DNA of 64,000 nt from Hymenolepis diminuta (GCA_900708905.1 CAADRB010000026.1:1850895-1914894); one strand, 5' to 3'. Counted from the stretch's first letter, positions 1-13,310 are shown. Notes: generated from the sequence alone by a model not told the origin. Made by a program: numbers and translations.

Positions 1-3000
1 CACGCCAGAGCATGAGCGCAGATGTGCTTTTTATGTGAAGCGAGGCGGTTATAGAAAAGAGGAGAAATCGATGGACGCGTTTTAGACATGTCAGAGAGGG
101 GTTATGCGTCATAGGGACATAAATGAGGTTGCTCCAACTTCGTGGGTGGAAAAGCTGAGGTATTATCGTGGAGAATGCGAATGAAAGGTAATTCTGGAAA
201 ATGCATATAGGGTTATCCTTCAAACCTATCGTCGCCAACTTTTATGGTCAACAGACCGATACTCCAACCAGGTGAAGTAAAAACACTGGCTCTTCATGTT
301 ATAGAGAAAACCTATTACAATTCAATTCCATCTATGTACAGTATAGCGTAATTCTTATTAGTTCATATAAGCAATATAAGATTTAATTTTTATTTCACTA
401 ATGATGGAAAAAAATAAAATAAAATATTCATTTCGTTAAGGAAAAACATTTGATAATTATTATAAATTATATTTTCATCTAGACAAAATAGAACATTGAT
501 TTTGTTCTGATTCGGAGTACTTATGTTTTTAAATTGACAAATATTTACCTATGCCTCTTTTATTTTTCCACAAACTGCAATTATTTTACTGAATATCTAA
601 TTTTAATAAATAAAGCTTTTTTCATTATTATCTACGCTTTTTTAATTGACCAATTAAATAACTTTTCTCCTTTCCATCCCCCTTTGTTGCATGGTAATAA
701 AGTATCCATAAGCAATTTCTGTCTGTTTTTAACCTTACTGCGAATACCGTCGACAACAAACCAGATTTTATCGGTGCTGTAAATTTAGTTCTTAAGCTAA
801 AACACCGTCTAACATGAATATTTATCTATTTTGCTGGTGGTGTGAACTTCAGTACTTAATTTATAATTAATTCAACGCCAACTATTTAAACACATTGACT
901 TCGTGTTGGTGACATTAATAATTGGTTACGTATGTTGTTCTAACATAAATACTTCATGAAATTTTTAGCTACAGTACTTATTCAAATTTATTTTAATACA
1001 AATACACCTTTTAAATAGAACGCCATTCCTCACCTCTTAAGTTACCAGTGTAGAAATAATTTGCAACTGCTACTCGTTCCAATGAAAGTAGGAGAATTTT
1101 CTATGCAATTATTTATGCTTTATCGGCAATAAAATAATACAATGAATCTGAGACAATCATTTACACATACAAATTTAATTATAATTCTTAAAATATTGGA
1201 TCACTATTTTTGTGCCACATCTGATTAGCACAAACATTGTAGATTCGCCAATCAGTATGTGTTGTACTAATGTCATGCAATTGCAACATGAAGAGAACTT
1301 TCGTTTAAGAGTTTTTAACAACTTGAAATTTCCTGTTGGGCTACATCATTTCAAAAAAATCGATAAACTAAACCTTTAAGCCGAAAACCAACTGTGTTGA
1401 GTTGAATTTCTAGAGTTTTCAATTAAGCTCCATGCTTTATAAAGGGAAATAATAGAAACAGGATTAAATTCTAGGAAGGTCTCAAGATTTGCACAAATAA
1501 TGGCTTTGTAAACCACTTTTCTCACCCCTACCTAGTGGCAATGTGAATTTACATGAGAGCATTACACAACTGCTATGTGATGCGTAGGATTTTAGAGAAA
1601 TAGTGTGTCTAAATGCAATTGGTGCTCTAAATTACTATCTAAATGTTGTAATGTGGTCCGAAAACAAGTTTACAAATTACTTAATTTCGATTATATTAAT
1701 TATGCAGCCGAATATTTTACTGAATAGCGCTGCGAAACCTGCATTTGATTGGTAAAAGTGTCATTACCGTTTTTGCTGAAGGTAATAAGAGTGCATACTC
1801 TTCTATTTTAATACGAAAATTAAACTGCTTGGCGTTCACAGAAATTTCATGCAGGTACATGTTAAAGTGATTGAAAAGTAAATTTTGCATAGGTGGAACA
1901 GCACCCACCTTAAAACCTCTTTTTTGCCAGGTCAATTTACAGGTTTAAATTTCAGAGGAGAGAAATTAAAGGGTTGTACGCCTGAAGCAAATATATTCAT
2001 CAATACAATATGCAAAAGTGACGAAACCTAATAATGGAAGCTTATTGCATATTTCCAAGGGAGTATTCCAGTAGAATACCAAATTTCAATCGATAATGTC
2101 ATGGTAACGCTATTTAAGGAGGTAGAGGGTGTTTTGCGCAGTAATTATGACGATAAGTTTCGTCTCACCACGTGACTTTGGAAACAACTGGATATAAAGT
2201 TAAGTTATGCCTCTAAATCTAAGACTTTTCTAAATTAAATGTGATACAACTAAAGGAACGAAATAGGCGCAACCACACTGTCTAATTTTCTTGCCTTGTG
2301 GAATTAGTGGCTATAAAAATAAAGGAGGATAAATTTTGTAAAACCTACCCTCTGGTATGACGTTGGCTTCAACAGCATAAAAAACCGTGAATCATTAAAA
2401 ATAACATGAGAGTACCATTTATTCAAGGGGAGAGAAAGTGAATAAATGACAATTTTCCACTTTTCAGGAGCACTTCACTAAAAGGCTATTCTGATCTTCT
2501 TGAATGAAGCACATGCTAATATCAATATTTCTTGCTACGAACTCGTTTATTTTGATGCCTTTTTTTGGTAATGTGTGGTCACTAGTGTTCTGTTTGATGT
2601 GTGCCAGAATACGTTTCGATTGGAGATTTATGGTGAATATTAGCTGTCTTCATATATTATTTATTTTGATATTAGCTGAATAATTTGCTTTCTAAAATGA
2701 AATGAATATTGAATAATTTGGACACATCAATTTGCAGTATATTTATTAATAAAATCAATAAATTCTCAATTACTAAAAGGAGAATTTTTACATGATACAA
2801 ACTGGGTACATTAATATGATTATAAATATTTAAGATTTCTATTTTATTTAAGGTTAAAATGAACCTCCTATATACCTTTTGTCTGGAAAAATTTTCTAAT
2901 TAAAAATTTGAACCGGGAAAGTTTTCCTCAATTGGTCCATTTTGAGCTAAAAATTGCCTAACTTAATGGTGACTACTAAGCAGAATTGCCAAGCAACAAA

Positions 3001-4139
3001 CGCTGCCATTCAATATAATGCAGGTGGTTGCATCATATGAAGTAAGAGAAAATTTACGAGACAGGCTTGCGGAAGTTTTTCATGAGACTATGAAGTGAAT
3101 TTTCGTTTTTCTACATTAGGAATGGGTAGGATGGTTAGTCTGCCTATGCTATTTGACCAAATTAAGAGAAAGAAATGCTGAACTCTCTGACTCAACCTTA
3201 GAAATTTACAAGGGGAAGAAGACAGGGCTGAAATTATTAAAATCTAAACCCGTTTGCCGGTGATTGTTATAAATATATTGAAGTTTGCCATTTTGACAAA
3301 GAAAAAGTGTGAGATCAATAGGAAACAGGTATTACATTTCATAATTTTCGTCTTAATTTAAATTAAGTCAATATCTGCATTGACTCGGTCGAAATCAATG
3401 CAAATTTGTAATATCATGAAATAGTTCACAGATTTACAATTTCATAACAGAATTTGTCTTAGAAATTTACCCATCATTTAGCAAATACAACTTGATGGAT
3501 GAATTACGTGTTTATAAGGAAATGCTTCATCATTCGAGATTTTTCATGCACCTAACGAACTAAACGATTCCTTATTATCTCCTATTAGTTTATCCTCCGT
3601 TAAAATATGTAAAGATACCGACAAAATGATCCCCTTATCCACTGTTATTACATAATGATAATTTTTCGACTGTTATTTATGTGTAGAATGTAAAAAAACC
3701 AACGCAAAATCATGAATTTTATAAAAATTTACCGATTAACATTGTCTTTTATCTTTACAAAAAAGTTCGCTTTATATCAGATAAAATTTTATAAAGCGAA
3801 CTTCGTTATAGGGAATCTGACAATTAAACCCACTAAATCCTCAATTATCGATTCGCAAATATTTTTAAAAACCCAGTTTAACTCAATATTTAAATACATT
3901 CATTAAAGGGTTTTTTACACTAAAGAAAATTTAACACCTAATTTTAGTGAATTGATTAGGAACAGGCATACTATCTCATGGCGAAAATAAGGCAGTGAAT
4001 CATTCTCGTCGATGACTCGTATTTTCAATTTACATCCAAATGACGGCACAGGCATGTAGTTGCTAGGTAGCGCTAACAACCTGCTACGCCGTCATTGGTT
4101 TGCTTAATTTCATAGTCAACCCACGCCTGCTGGAGATGG
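1..4139. other. Gene-poor left flank
   Basis: No supported gene. Bases 2-184 on the + strand read as about 60 codons with one internal stop (TAG near 83) and look more codon-like and GC-richer than what follows. I do not recognise them; they may be a decayed exon or element scrap. The rest is AT-rich with stops in all frames. The 64-codon frame at 3712-3906 overlaps a hairpin and has no recognisable feature. Confidence 0.5.
3763..3803. repeat. Perfect inverted repeat, 13-14 bp stem
   Basis: The left arm AAGTTCGCTTTAT (3763-3775) and the right arm ATAAAGCGAACTT (3791-3803) are exact reverse complements around a 15-nt loop; one further A-T pair (3776/3790) extends the stem. It stands out from the surrounding low-complexity DNA because both arms contain a CG. 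It could be a remnant of a small inverted-repeat element or a structured RNA. Confidence 0.7.
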
Positions 4140-4141
4140 CC

Positions 4142-4409
4142 TTTAAAATCATGCGTAGTAAACCACGCTCTTCAGTTATTGAATTGTGTGACTAGAAGCT
4201 GGAATCCACATTGATTGTGAACCAGTTGTCCCAGGTAATTGAAAAGACAAGCCGTCAACATTAGACTTCAACGCAATTCTTCCAGTTCCAGAAATACAGA
4301 AGAAATATGGTCGGAAAACTTGACACTTGCCCAAAAGTCTTGCCCAGCGAATCTCATCACAACGAAGCGACACCCGAAAAACCGACGAATACGGCCTACA
4401 AATGTCCGC
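4142..4409 (+). promoter_or_regulatory. Putative leader of bZIP gene A with upstream ORFs
   Basis: This stretch is less AT-rich than its surroundings. A weak TATA-like TTTAAAA sits at about 4142-4148. If transcription starts shortly after, the leader has an ATG at 4307 opening a 92-codon frame that overlaps the bZIP start in another frame. A second ATG at 4402 opens a 3-codon ORF (ATG TCC GCA TGA) whose stop overlaps the proposed start at 4410 as ATGA. This could allow reinitiation control, but the transcription start is not established. Confidence 0.3.
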
Positions 4410-5473
4410 ATGAGTGGCATGGATCCTCACGGTTCGTTAACACTTCTCATTCGTTAATAGTTAATAAATTTTTAATCAATGAGCATGCTTTTTTATTCGT
4501 TATTAGCAGAACCGCCAACAATAAATTAATACGGCGTATTTTTCCCTTTAGACGAATTTGTTACCTGCGAACCTTACGACCCTAACATTGAAGAACAGCT
4601 TGGGTCATTCGAAACAGACTCTTACTCCTATAGTCTTGCGGATCCGCATTTCACAGAATTTAACTACTGCCCAGAAGTTGCAGCTAAAACTGAACTAGCG
4701 CCGTCCTCGTCGTTGAATGAAAAATCTCTTAATCTGTACTCCAATCTTGGAAGTTACTTGCTCTCTATTGAATCTCTTGAAGAAAACGATTATTCTACTA
4801 ATAATATGTCTAACTTTTCGCATAAGCTACCTGAACTTGATAAGGACTCCATAACTGAAGCTCTTAATGAAATTGAAAATTTAACTACTACGCAGTTTAC
4901 TTCGGAGACGGAGACAATGGAAATCGATAGACCTGACACGGAGGAAGACTTTCTTACTCCAATTACGAGTCCTCGTATTCACAATATCTTCTCTTGTGAC
5001 AGTCTTGATGATAACGCTGATAACTCGGATTTGGAGGAGATCTTCTCACAACAAAACCAACTAATTGAGCAATTCGTCGAGATTGTTGATGTAAGTACTC
5101 ATTTTATTACTCTTTAGCCTGTTAACATATCCATTCTGTTATTAACTCAGTGTTTGTTATTTTACAGAATCAGTCAACACGACACGATATTGTGACGTAC
5201 ACAACAAGTCAAGCCTCCCCAGTTCGAGATTATGAAAGCCTTCAGTGTTCCACAACTCAGTGTAACTTTGCAGAAGATAGGGAGAAGGACAGGCGGCAAA
5301 GGAATAACATAGCCTCCCGCAAGTCTAGAGCCATGAAAAAGGAACGATTTGCCGCCATGCAAAGTGAGATTGATCAGCTTCGAGCCGCCAATCGAAAACT
5401 GAAGGCAATTGTAGATGAACTGGATTCAGTTATCGATGAAGCGAAAGCCATTGTCTTGCCTCCCAAAGAGTAG
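4410..5473 (+). CDS. bZIP transcription factor A (C/EBP-like)
   Basis: Probable DNA-binding dimeric transcription factor acting in the nucleus. Model: exon 1 4410-4431 (tentative), exon 2 4552-5090, exon 3 5168-5473; 867 nt, 288 residues. Exons 2 and 3 are firm: intron 2 is GTAAGT...TTTACAG, phase 0, 77 nt. The basic region (about 229-247) contains NNIASRKSR (233-241), one residue different from the C/EBP family core NNIAVRKSR, with invariant N233 and R241. A short zipper follows with d positions L258, L265, L272, A279 and the polar Asn at an a position (N262). Residues 8-187 are acidic and rich in Ser/Thr/Asn, as expected for an activation region. Exon 1 rests only on the phase-1 join (CAC G|GTTCGT to AG|AC GAA) and on agreement with paralogue B, so the N-terminus is uncertain. 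Target genes cannot be read from the sequence. Confidence 0.82.
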
Positions 5474-5760
5474 CTGCATGGTTCATTTATGCTTTATTCT
5501 GTACATATTTTAACTTTTCGCTTTTTTTATATATATTGCCATTTGATACAAATTTTGAGTCTGCTAAAACTGGGATAGAAATCGTTCCAAATTGCTTAAT
5601 CACACCGTGGGATAAGTTATTCACACGACAAAAACACCAATGAAATAGCCTTGCACGTGCGCAAGACTTTATTAAAATAGAAATTAGCAATATAGATCAG
5701 TATTAGTAAGTATTTTAAGAGAAAATATAAATTAAATTGAAAAATATTTACACAGCTTTC

Positions 5761-5766
5761 AATAAA
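5761..5766 (+). terminator. Poly(A) signal, bZIP gene A
   Basis: AATAAA lies 288 nt after the stop codon of bZIP gene A, the first canonical hexamer downstream. It implies a 3' UTR of roughly 300 nt. Confidence 0.5.
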
Positions 5767-5811
5767 GAAGACTTAACTTAATTAAAGTCTGAAACATTAC
5801 AATAACTCAAA

Positions 5812-6141
5812 ATGCATCATTCCGGTCAATTCTACTCGGAAACAAGAAGGATTTTCATTAATTTGAGAAAGTTTTATTCTATACATGTTTTAGGTCCTCG
5901 CATAAAATTCCGTGTTAAATTCGTTGTTTTGATTCGGAATGAATCGGAAATTCAAATATTTGAAAGATACTTGCTCTGTCAAAATTCACCACTGACAAAT
6001 ATAGAGTTTTGCAAAAGTACAACAGGGAAATCGAAGACAGACGTTGGAAAATGGTTGCCAGATCCTCATAGTCACCCGACAATGGATCCCATTTTTACTA
6101 AAACATATAATATTTTAGGTAATACAGCTTTATTAATTTGA
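5812..6141 (+). CDS. Unrecognised 109-codon ORF (doubtful)
   Basis: ATG-initiated open frame just beyond the presumed poly(A) site of bZIP gene A. The translation is rich in Phe, Ile, Lys and Arg, has no signal peptide, membrane segment or motif that I recognise, and no obvious promoter. It is longer than most chance frames here, but its composition matches the surrounding AT-rich DNA. I list it only because it might be an exon; chance is the likelier explanation. Confidence 0.12.
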   Translation: MHHSGQFYSETRRIFINLRKFYSIHVLGPRIKFRVKFVVLIRNESEIQIFERYLLCQNSPLTNIEFCKSTTGKSKTDVGKWLPDPHSHPTMDPIFTKTYNILGNTALLI

Positions 6142-6883
6142 ATTTATAATTATTTTATAAGGAAAGATTTGAGTCGATAGAGCGCAGAAAGTATTTCTTA
6201 ATTAACTTACAAGTTCTTTTAATTATAAATTGATTTAGCGAAATAAAAGAAAACATGACAGGGGCAGATGGTGACCAGGAGATTTACCATCTTCACCAGC
6301 CTATTTGAAAGTATCTTCATGGTGATTGATAGGTGTGTTATTAAAGAATAATTCCTGAATTGCAAGTAAATAGTCGAATTTCTTAGTCCCGATCATCTAC
6401 TTTATCAAACATTTAATTATGTCTCTTTCTATATCATTGTAATAAGGAGGATGACAGATACCAGAACGGCAAATTGGGATTGCAACCAATGTATATAAAA
6501 TCAATATAAAACTCCAATTCCTGTCCACTAGGTTTTCCATCAGCTGAAAATCTTTATTTCTGAAACAATTTCATTCCATACTATTAGATGGCTTCTCTAG
6601 TGAATCATCCCCGATTTGGTGGTTTTACGTTTGACAGCTTTCGGCGCTGACCTTAGATACCTACCCATGCTTTTTTGTATCCTAGCTAAAATAGTTTATC
6701 TGACATAATAAAAAATTTCTTTCATTGTAATATCACTTCATCAAAAAACTGTAATTCATCCATCTTTTTTGTTCAGTAATATGCGTTAATAGATTTTTAA
6801 ATTTTAGCATGATCCTAGTTTTAAACCTTGTCCGTTTAATTGGTTGAACGTCTCTAAGGGGTCATTTGGTCTGTTAGAGAAAT

Positions 6884-7115
6884 TTACTGATATCTGACCA
6901 AAGTTATAACGAAAAGGCCAGACACCAAGAAACCTAAAAATATTAAAAATGCTTGAACGCAGTCATTTACGCCTTTAAAATTTTGAATTTGCAAGTGATA
7001 CTCGGTAATAAAGTTAAAGTGTCTGTTATTTTTCACTGTTTCCCGATTAGTCACCCTCTCTCCAACTATAGAGTACTGATTTATTACACCTCCAAAAACA
7101 CTCACAGCTTCTACA
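6884..7115. repeat. Degenerate dispersed repeat family D, copy 1
   Basis: Shares collinear blocks with 8165-8490: GATATCTGACC, TCATTTACRCCT, a TTTCCCGATTARTCAC block, CTCTCYAACTATA and ACACC..CCAAAAA.TCACA, in the same order and orientation with different spacing. Old and diverged; element class unknown. Confidence 0.5.
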
Positions 7116-8164
7116 CATAGAGCACATCCTTGCAATGAATCCCGCATGGATAAAGGTAATAAATAAGTACATATTTGTAGATATATACCTCCCCTTCAAG
7201 TTTCTCGAGGCAGACGAGATGTCAAAATTTGTGCTGCGTAAAATCTTTATGAAGTGCCTAAGTTTTACTCATTTCGTCAATCAATTTACTTCTTGTCTAC
7301 TTTGATGTGCCGCCAAATAGAAAATTTTTAGATGCTTTAGACATATGCAATGCGTGCATATTTCAGCACAATTAAAAAGTGAGTTTAATTTTTAAAACTT
7401 GGCTTTATTGTTGTAAAACAGAAATCAAGTACGCTTCTAGTTCGACCATGCTCAACTTAAAATAACTACCTTGGATTCAGAGTCAAAATAAGTAATTTAC
7501 AATCTTAAGTGTCCTCTTGTTGTCCAAGTTCGAGAACAACGATCACTTTTATATTGGGCGCCATTGTATAACGCATGTTAAGAAAAAGGTTTGCCGTTCT
7601 TTGCGATTAATAGAGGATAAAAATGGTTAGAATCGGTGATACTTCATTTTAAATTTGAGTAGACTCGCTGTTCTTGTTTTAAGGGAAAGTATTGTTCCAA
7701 GTCTCAGTGGATTCAAATTCCTTGAAAGTTTTTTAGCCATTATGGGAAACATTTTTATTCACCTCATAATGTGTTTCTAATCTTAGAAACTTATTTTTAT
7801 TAGAAAATTTGCCATGTCATACATTCTAGAAAACTCTTTATGCATCAATGTTACTTAATTTGCCCGAATTATTAACTTTTCATTCTAGTATTGCCTTTCT
7901 TACTAATTATAATAATGACTGGATGAAAATATCTCATTCCAACTTCATAGTGCGTCAGCTGAGCGTTGGTTACATTTCCATCCAATAACATTCCTTCATA
8001 TATTTCCAAACTCAACTATTTAAGCATCAGTATGATCATTCCAATAAACACCATTTACTTATTTGTCACCACTAATTTCCTCACCTAGCCCACCAGTGGA
8101 ACCCTTTGAGTAAAACTGTGATTTAAATTGGCATACTAATCGTTTTTCACAAAAATCGCCAAAG

Positions 8165-8490
8165 TGCTGATATCTGACCTACTTAAAAATACACAGAGTT
8201 TGCGAATTACAATGCGATATTATCGAGACGAAATCATATTCTTACCCAAAAAAATTCATTTACACCTCCATAAAGTTTGAGCAGAAATGTAATACTCATT
8301 AAAACAAACCTTAACCTTGCCGGTATTTCTAACTTTTAATATTTTTTCCCGATTAATCACGCAATTTACATTATCACATATTTCAGATGTACTAATTTAC
8401 CAATAACACAAATTAATGCATTATTTCATGTTAAAAAGAGTCTCTAACTATAATTAACACCACTCCAAAAATTCACACATGAGGTTAAAT
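8165..8490. repeat. Degenerate dispersed repeat family D, copy 2
   Basis: Direct-orientation partner of 6884-7115, with the same ordered blocks and extra internal sequence of about 90 nt. No terminal repeats or coding frames were recognised. Confidence 0.5.
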
Positions 8491-8840
8491 TAGATGCAAA
8501 TCATAAATCTATAAATATACAATCAAGCTTCTTTTTTCTAATAATTAAAAGGCAGTTGCCCAAAAATTAACGACCTTAATAAAAAATTTGTAACGTTGAA
8601 ATTTTTGCCAAATCTATTAAATCTTAGAAACTGCATCAAAATTTACATTTTGATGTATCGAATTAAAAATAAATCCGGTCTTAAAATCAATAAGTGGGAT
8701 ACTGAACTGAAAATCAGAAGTGAATACAAAGACAATCTAATACTGTTTTTTGTGTCTCTTCGGAGTGTGCGATACTATCCGGGAATCATGTAACGGATGC
8801 TGCACAAATAAATCTTATTACTAAACCTCAGAAGTGTCAC

Positions 8841-9190
8841 TCAGAAGTCCAACTAGTTCGTAATAGATACAACTAGCCTATATACAAAGTTCTCTAATAT
8901 AAATTTCCCCGGATGTTAACTGGGCTATGTTCAAAGTAGCAAGAACAAAGAGGGCATTGAATGGAGAGAGTTTATTCCCGTTCTATGGCTCACTGTCAAA
9001 ATGCTTAGTCATTAAATATAATAAAAACTACGCTACAGGAGTACTGATCGCTGATTGGCTGGGAATGTTTCTGTACGTACGTCCGTGCTTGCTCGCTACA
9101 CAGTCAGTTACACGGCCGGACTTTCCAGAATGTTCTAATGTACGCGAGATTCTCTTGATCAGCCTCGATAGCGTTATGACCTCCACAATC
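8841..9190. repeat. Dispersed repeat family R, copy 1
   Basis: About 350 nt alignable by eye with 14634-14960. Shared landmarks in order: AGAAGTCC, TATAAATTT, CTATGTYCAAAG, GGAGAGA.TTT, a CTTAGTY.TTAAATAT block, CTGGGAA, CTTTCCAGAATGTTCTA, TTGATCAGC and CTCCACAA. GC-richer than its surroundings. The 113-codon open frame at 8927-9268 spans it, but the other copy is not open, so it is unlikely to be a gene. Confidence 0.65.
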
Positions 9191-12100
9191 TCTCACATGC
9201 TTAAACATTCTGAAAAGTGCAGCCGTGCCATCAAGCAAGCACGAGCTTGCGTGCAGAGCCATTCCTAGTTAATCAATGACTAATGTTGCTGTAGCATAGA
9301 ATTGACTGTATTTGATGGTTAAGCACTATGGGAGTGAGTTACAGTTTGCAATAAACTATCTCCACTCAATACCTCCTTCGATCTTGCTACTTTAGACATA
9401 CCTTAGAGGACTTTGCTTTGGTCTATTTGCACTTGTCAGTAGCTAGTTGGACTTTCAAGAGCATTACCAAGATTTAGCAAGGGAACTACTTGTCTGGTGA
9501 CTGCGACGCCTCTTACGAATTTCCAAGAACATACTTAAACTTAAGTCAAGGAATTTTATTAATTATTTAATAAGAATAGCAAGCTTGAATAATCCGTAAT
9601 CACAATCAGCCTGGATTTGGAAATACTGAGCTGAAAAAAATTTAAAAAGGAAGTCAGAAATTAATATAAATCCTTACTATGTTTTTTTTATTAATCCTCT
9701 GTTATATTTCAAGCAGTATTTATAAAAAGAGATCATAATGATTTCCACAAAAGGCATTATTTATCATATTTGGAATCTAGAAGTACCTTCTACAATAATT
9801 TGATAGTTTAATAGAGTACATGAAGAAATTTCTTGGCAGGAACACAAAGATCGAAGAAAAGATGATGTCTACAAAAACTTTCAAACTCCTTTTAATTTCA
9901 GTATTTCCTTGCAAAATACAAAATGGAGGAAATAGAATTTACCGAAGATACTTACAATAATCAGGACCAAGTATTATGTACATGTTTTGTTTTACAAAAA
10001 TGTTGAATCAAAACCGCATAAGAAATGAAGCCAAAATTTATCGTGTGCCTTCGGTGTACTGTAATTTTCAAGGTATGTATTTTACAGCAAATGCTTCTCA
10101 CTAATAAGGTTATTTAGTAAACAAATTTATTTTATTCTTAAATGTTTATAAGTTATATTGATTTTTTAGATTACCTCCTGTTCTTGAGAGTGAAATTATG
10201 GTCAGATTTCCTTTGACTGCACTATTGCGGATTGTGTAAAGACTTAATATATATTAGCATTTTATGAAATTTTATATTCTTTGACAGGATATCATTACTT
10301 GGCAATATTTGGGTTAACAATAAAGCATCCTTTAGCCATTCCTTTAACCAAGGCATATTTATTCACGTAATATTTTTCAACAAATCATGGAGAATATTAT
10401 TTTTCTTACTTTACCCTTATTAATTACTGTCTGTCAGTTTTAAACGTTCTCACAGGGATAAATTTGTGGTTAATTAGTGCGAGTAGCATAAATCAGCATT
10501 TTGATCCACGAAAATAAAATGGCTTGCCTCTTTTTATGACTGTATGTTTAGTTGCACTCGAAAATCAATACTTTTTTATTAATCTCTTTCAAATTTCATC
10601 TAATTCAATATGAATCTGAGTTTGCATTTGATGTGAGTGCTTATTATTACCATTTAATACCATTTAGGGCTCATTTTAAGGTTTTGGTTTCATGGGAACC
10701 ACTAGAACTGTAACAGTTAAATGTGAATTACGATCATTAATGATCACAAAACGTGAAAAATATATTAAAGATTGTCAGTTAGAAAATTTCCTTCGCAGTA
10801 AAATGTTAATTTTAAAGAACGAGTAATAGTCCAATTGAGATATGCAAATACTTACGATATAATATGGATTCCATTAGGTCTCTTATGAAATAGGCATATT
10901 TCCAGTCATCATAAAATCTGGAACTTGTGTGAACTACTGGCAAGACATTTGGCAAAGGGGGTTATGCAAATGTCTAACACGGAATTCTTTGCACAGTCCG
11001 CCCACGCAACCGTCAAAAATTTTAGCTAACTAATCTTTGCTATGTTAAAACCGTAAGCTGTCGGATATCACGCGAAATTATCACGCCCTCTCATCAATGG
11101 CGGAAGAAACAATTTGAAGAACCACGACAGATCACCATGATTTAAAAACCGATCAGTAAGAGGCACGTATTTGCTACAATTATGGGGACGAATCATAAAA
11201 TTTCCATTTTAGACTCTGAACTATTCATATGGCAAAAGTTGAAACTCTCGAATCCAAAGACCAAACGAATCAGGACACTTTGATACCTTAAAGTTGCTCT
11301 CAACATATGCTTAATATCCTTTCATATAACATTTTCTGGACTTTCTGCTAACTAATTTCAGTTACTTCCAACAACTGAAAATTGTATTTTTTATTACTGT
11401 GGTTGGTAATAATAAAATATTATTAAGTAATCGATTAAACACCAACAAGCAAGAAAGTTTATTACATGAAAGAAAAAGCGGCAAGTGGGTTTAAAGTGTT
11501 ATACTTATCGAGGTAACAGTCAATGTTTAATGCTCAGATCAAATAAGAGCAATGATGAAATGAACCTTAATTGGAAGCTAATATGATCATTTACCTGAAC
11601 AAGTATACGCTAATCTAAGATATTTTGTGATATATTTTGAGTGCTTTAAATAATACGGGATGAGTAAATTTACTTTCTGAAGTACTTCCATATTTCTTCA
11701 TTTTCAGCATAATAATATTTTCTCTTTTATTTTCCTCTAAGTTGGTGGTTTATCGCTTTAATTCCAACGCGTAATGTTAGTCTGGTGATGAATTACGTGT
11801 TTGACTATAGAACATGTCTTTTTACAGCAGTTTGAGTTGATCGTAGGCCTACGACTATTCCATTTGACAAGAATATGTCTATTTCGGCTAAGTTATGTAC
11901 CACTCAGAAAAATATAGAATCCGTCTGTTTATTTAATTCTAATATGACTAGGATGCAAATGGATGAATTGAGAACCGATATTGGTTTCTGGAATCAATTT
12001 TTCTTTTAAGCCCCAAAGCTCAGTCAGAAAAAGATAAAAAAATAACCCTTTTGTTATAATTTGATTTCTGGGTCCTTAGCGAGGTAGAAAGATCGAACTT

Positions 12101-13243
12101 GGTATAGTTTAATGACACACATGTTGTTATATAATTTAAATGTTTTTCAATTTCAATAATACCAAAACGGATTCAGCTCTTATACATTAAGGCATATAAG
12201 ACTTTTTGAACCATCATTGTATGCTTTGTGATGATAAATCAGACTGCCAGATATGTTTTCACCTCATTAATCTTTTAAAATTAAGGTTCACCCTGTTCTG
12301 GCAATTTTCATTGGTCACCGATCAAGCCAACAGTTAAGTGGATTTCTAAAAGGGAAAAAGGAAGTTTATTAGGGAATGTTCATTTCATGTTGGAAATAAT
12401 TAAAACATAATTTTCAAAAAAGTCCAAATAGTTTGATTCATAGATTGATATTTAACAATTTTTTTCTTGGGAATACCATTTAAAGCAATACGTTTAGAAG
12501 CAAATTATTAGAGTACAGATATTAATGACGGGTTCTCTGATAAAAGCTTTGCAAAGACAACAAAGGTTACATCATACTTTGCCATAATTTGCTTCCCAAC
12601 ATTATTTTAATGAATAGAAACGCTTCAATGCGACTCCGCTGACCATTTTGTAATGTGTGGGCCTTTTATCCAACTGCAGTGCTAGGAAAAGTAGTTTGCT
12701 GCTGCTCTAATACATCTTCCCGGTGGATATTACCAGACAGTACTTGACCCAGGCCAGAAGGAGAAGGTTAAGACAGAATGCAGTTAGTATAAGGCATATT
12801 ATTGATTAAACAAAGGCATTATATTGAAATACAAGTTTTCTTCAAGTTTTTGATGCTAGAAGATCACAATAATGCCAGACTAACAACTGCTTTAGTCTCA
12901 GATAACTGACAATCTGTCAAGATCTATGTGTTTCCACATATCGATAGGAATGATGAGTGACTTAGAGACAACCTGTGGGAATTGATCAAAAAATATAAAC
13001 ACTGCAGCCAAGCATTTTGTGTTTCGTCAGAATTCTATCAAAAAACAAACAAATTTATCACGTGAAATTAATGGAAGTTATCAAAATACGGTAAGTACAT
13101 GATTACCTAGAGAACAAACATGATATTTAATTAACCTTAATTCATTTATGACCTAATTTTTTTATTCACAGCGCCATATCTCTAAAGTAGTAAATTTCAA
13201 ATCACTACTACTTATTACTAATTGCCATATTATTCATGTACAA

Positions 13244-13310
13244 TGAATCTTTAGACCATATCGGGATTTCTTTACGTGTGAACCAAAAGAATAGAGCAGG
13301 ATCTCGATAA
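13244..13310. repeat. Short repeat pair E, copy 1
   Basis: Matches 13683-13745 in the order TTAGAMCATAYCGRGRTTTCT, GTGTGAAMC and an AA..A.TA.GA run. Direct orientation, about 440 nt apart; an old local duplication or repeat remnant. Confidence 0.45.

Larger units (their letters stand above)
6142..8840. other. Gene-poor AT-rich stretch
   Basis: No gene supported. The 87-codon minus-strand frame at 6884-7147 falls inside a degenerate repeat that recurs at 8165-8490 without an open frame, which argues against it being a gene. Confidence 0.5.

Noticed and set aside
6884..7147. 87-codon minus-strand frame with a hydrophobic end
   Set aside because: Coincides with degenerate repeat D; no motif, and the partner copy is not open.
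8927..9268. 113-codon open frame
   Set aside because: Lies in dispersed repeat R, and the second copy of the repeat has no matching open frame.
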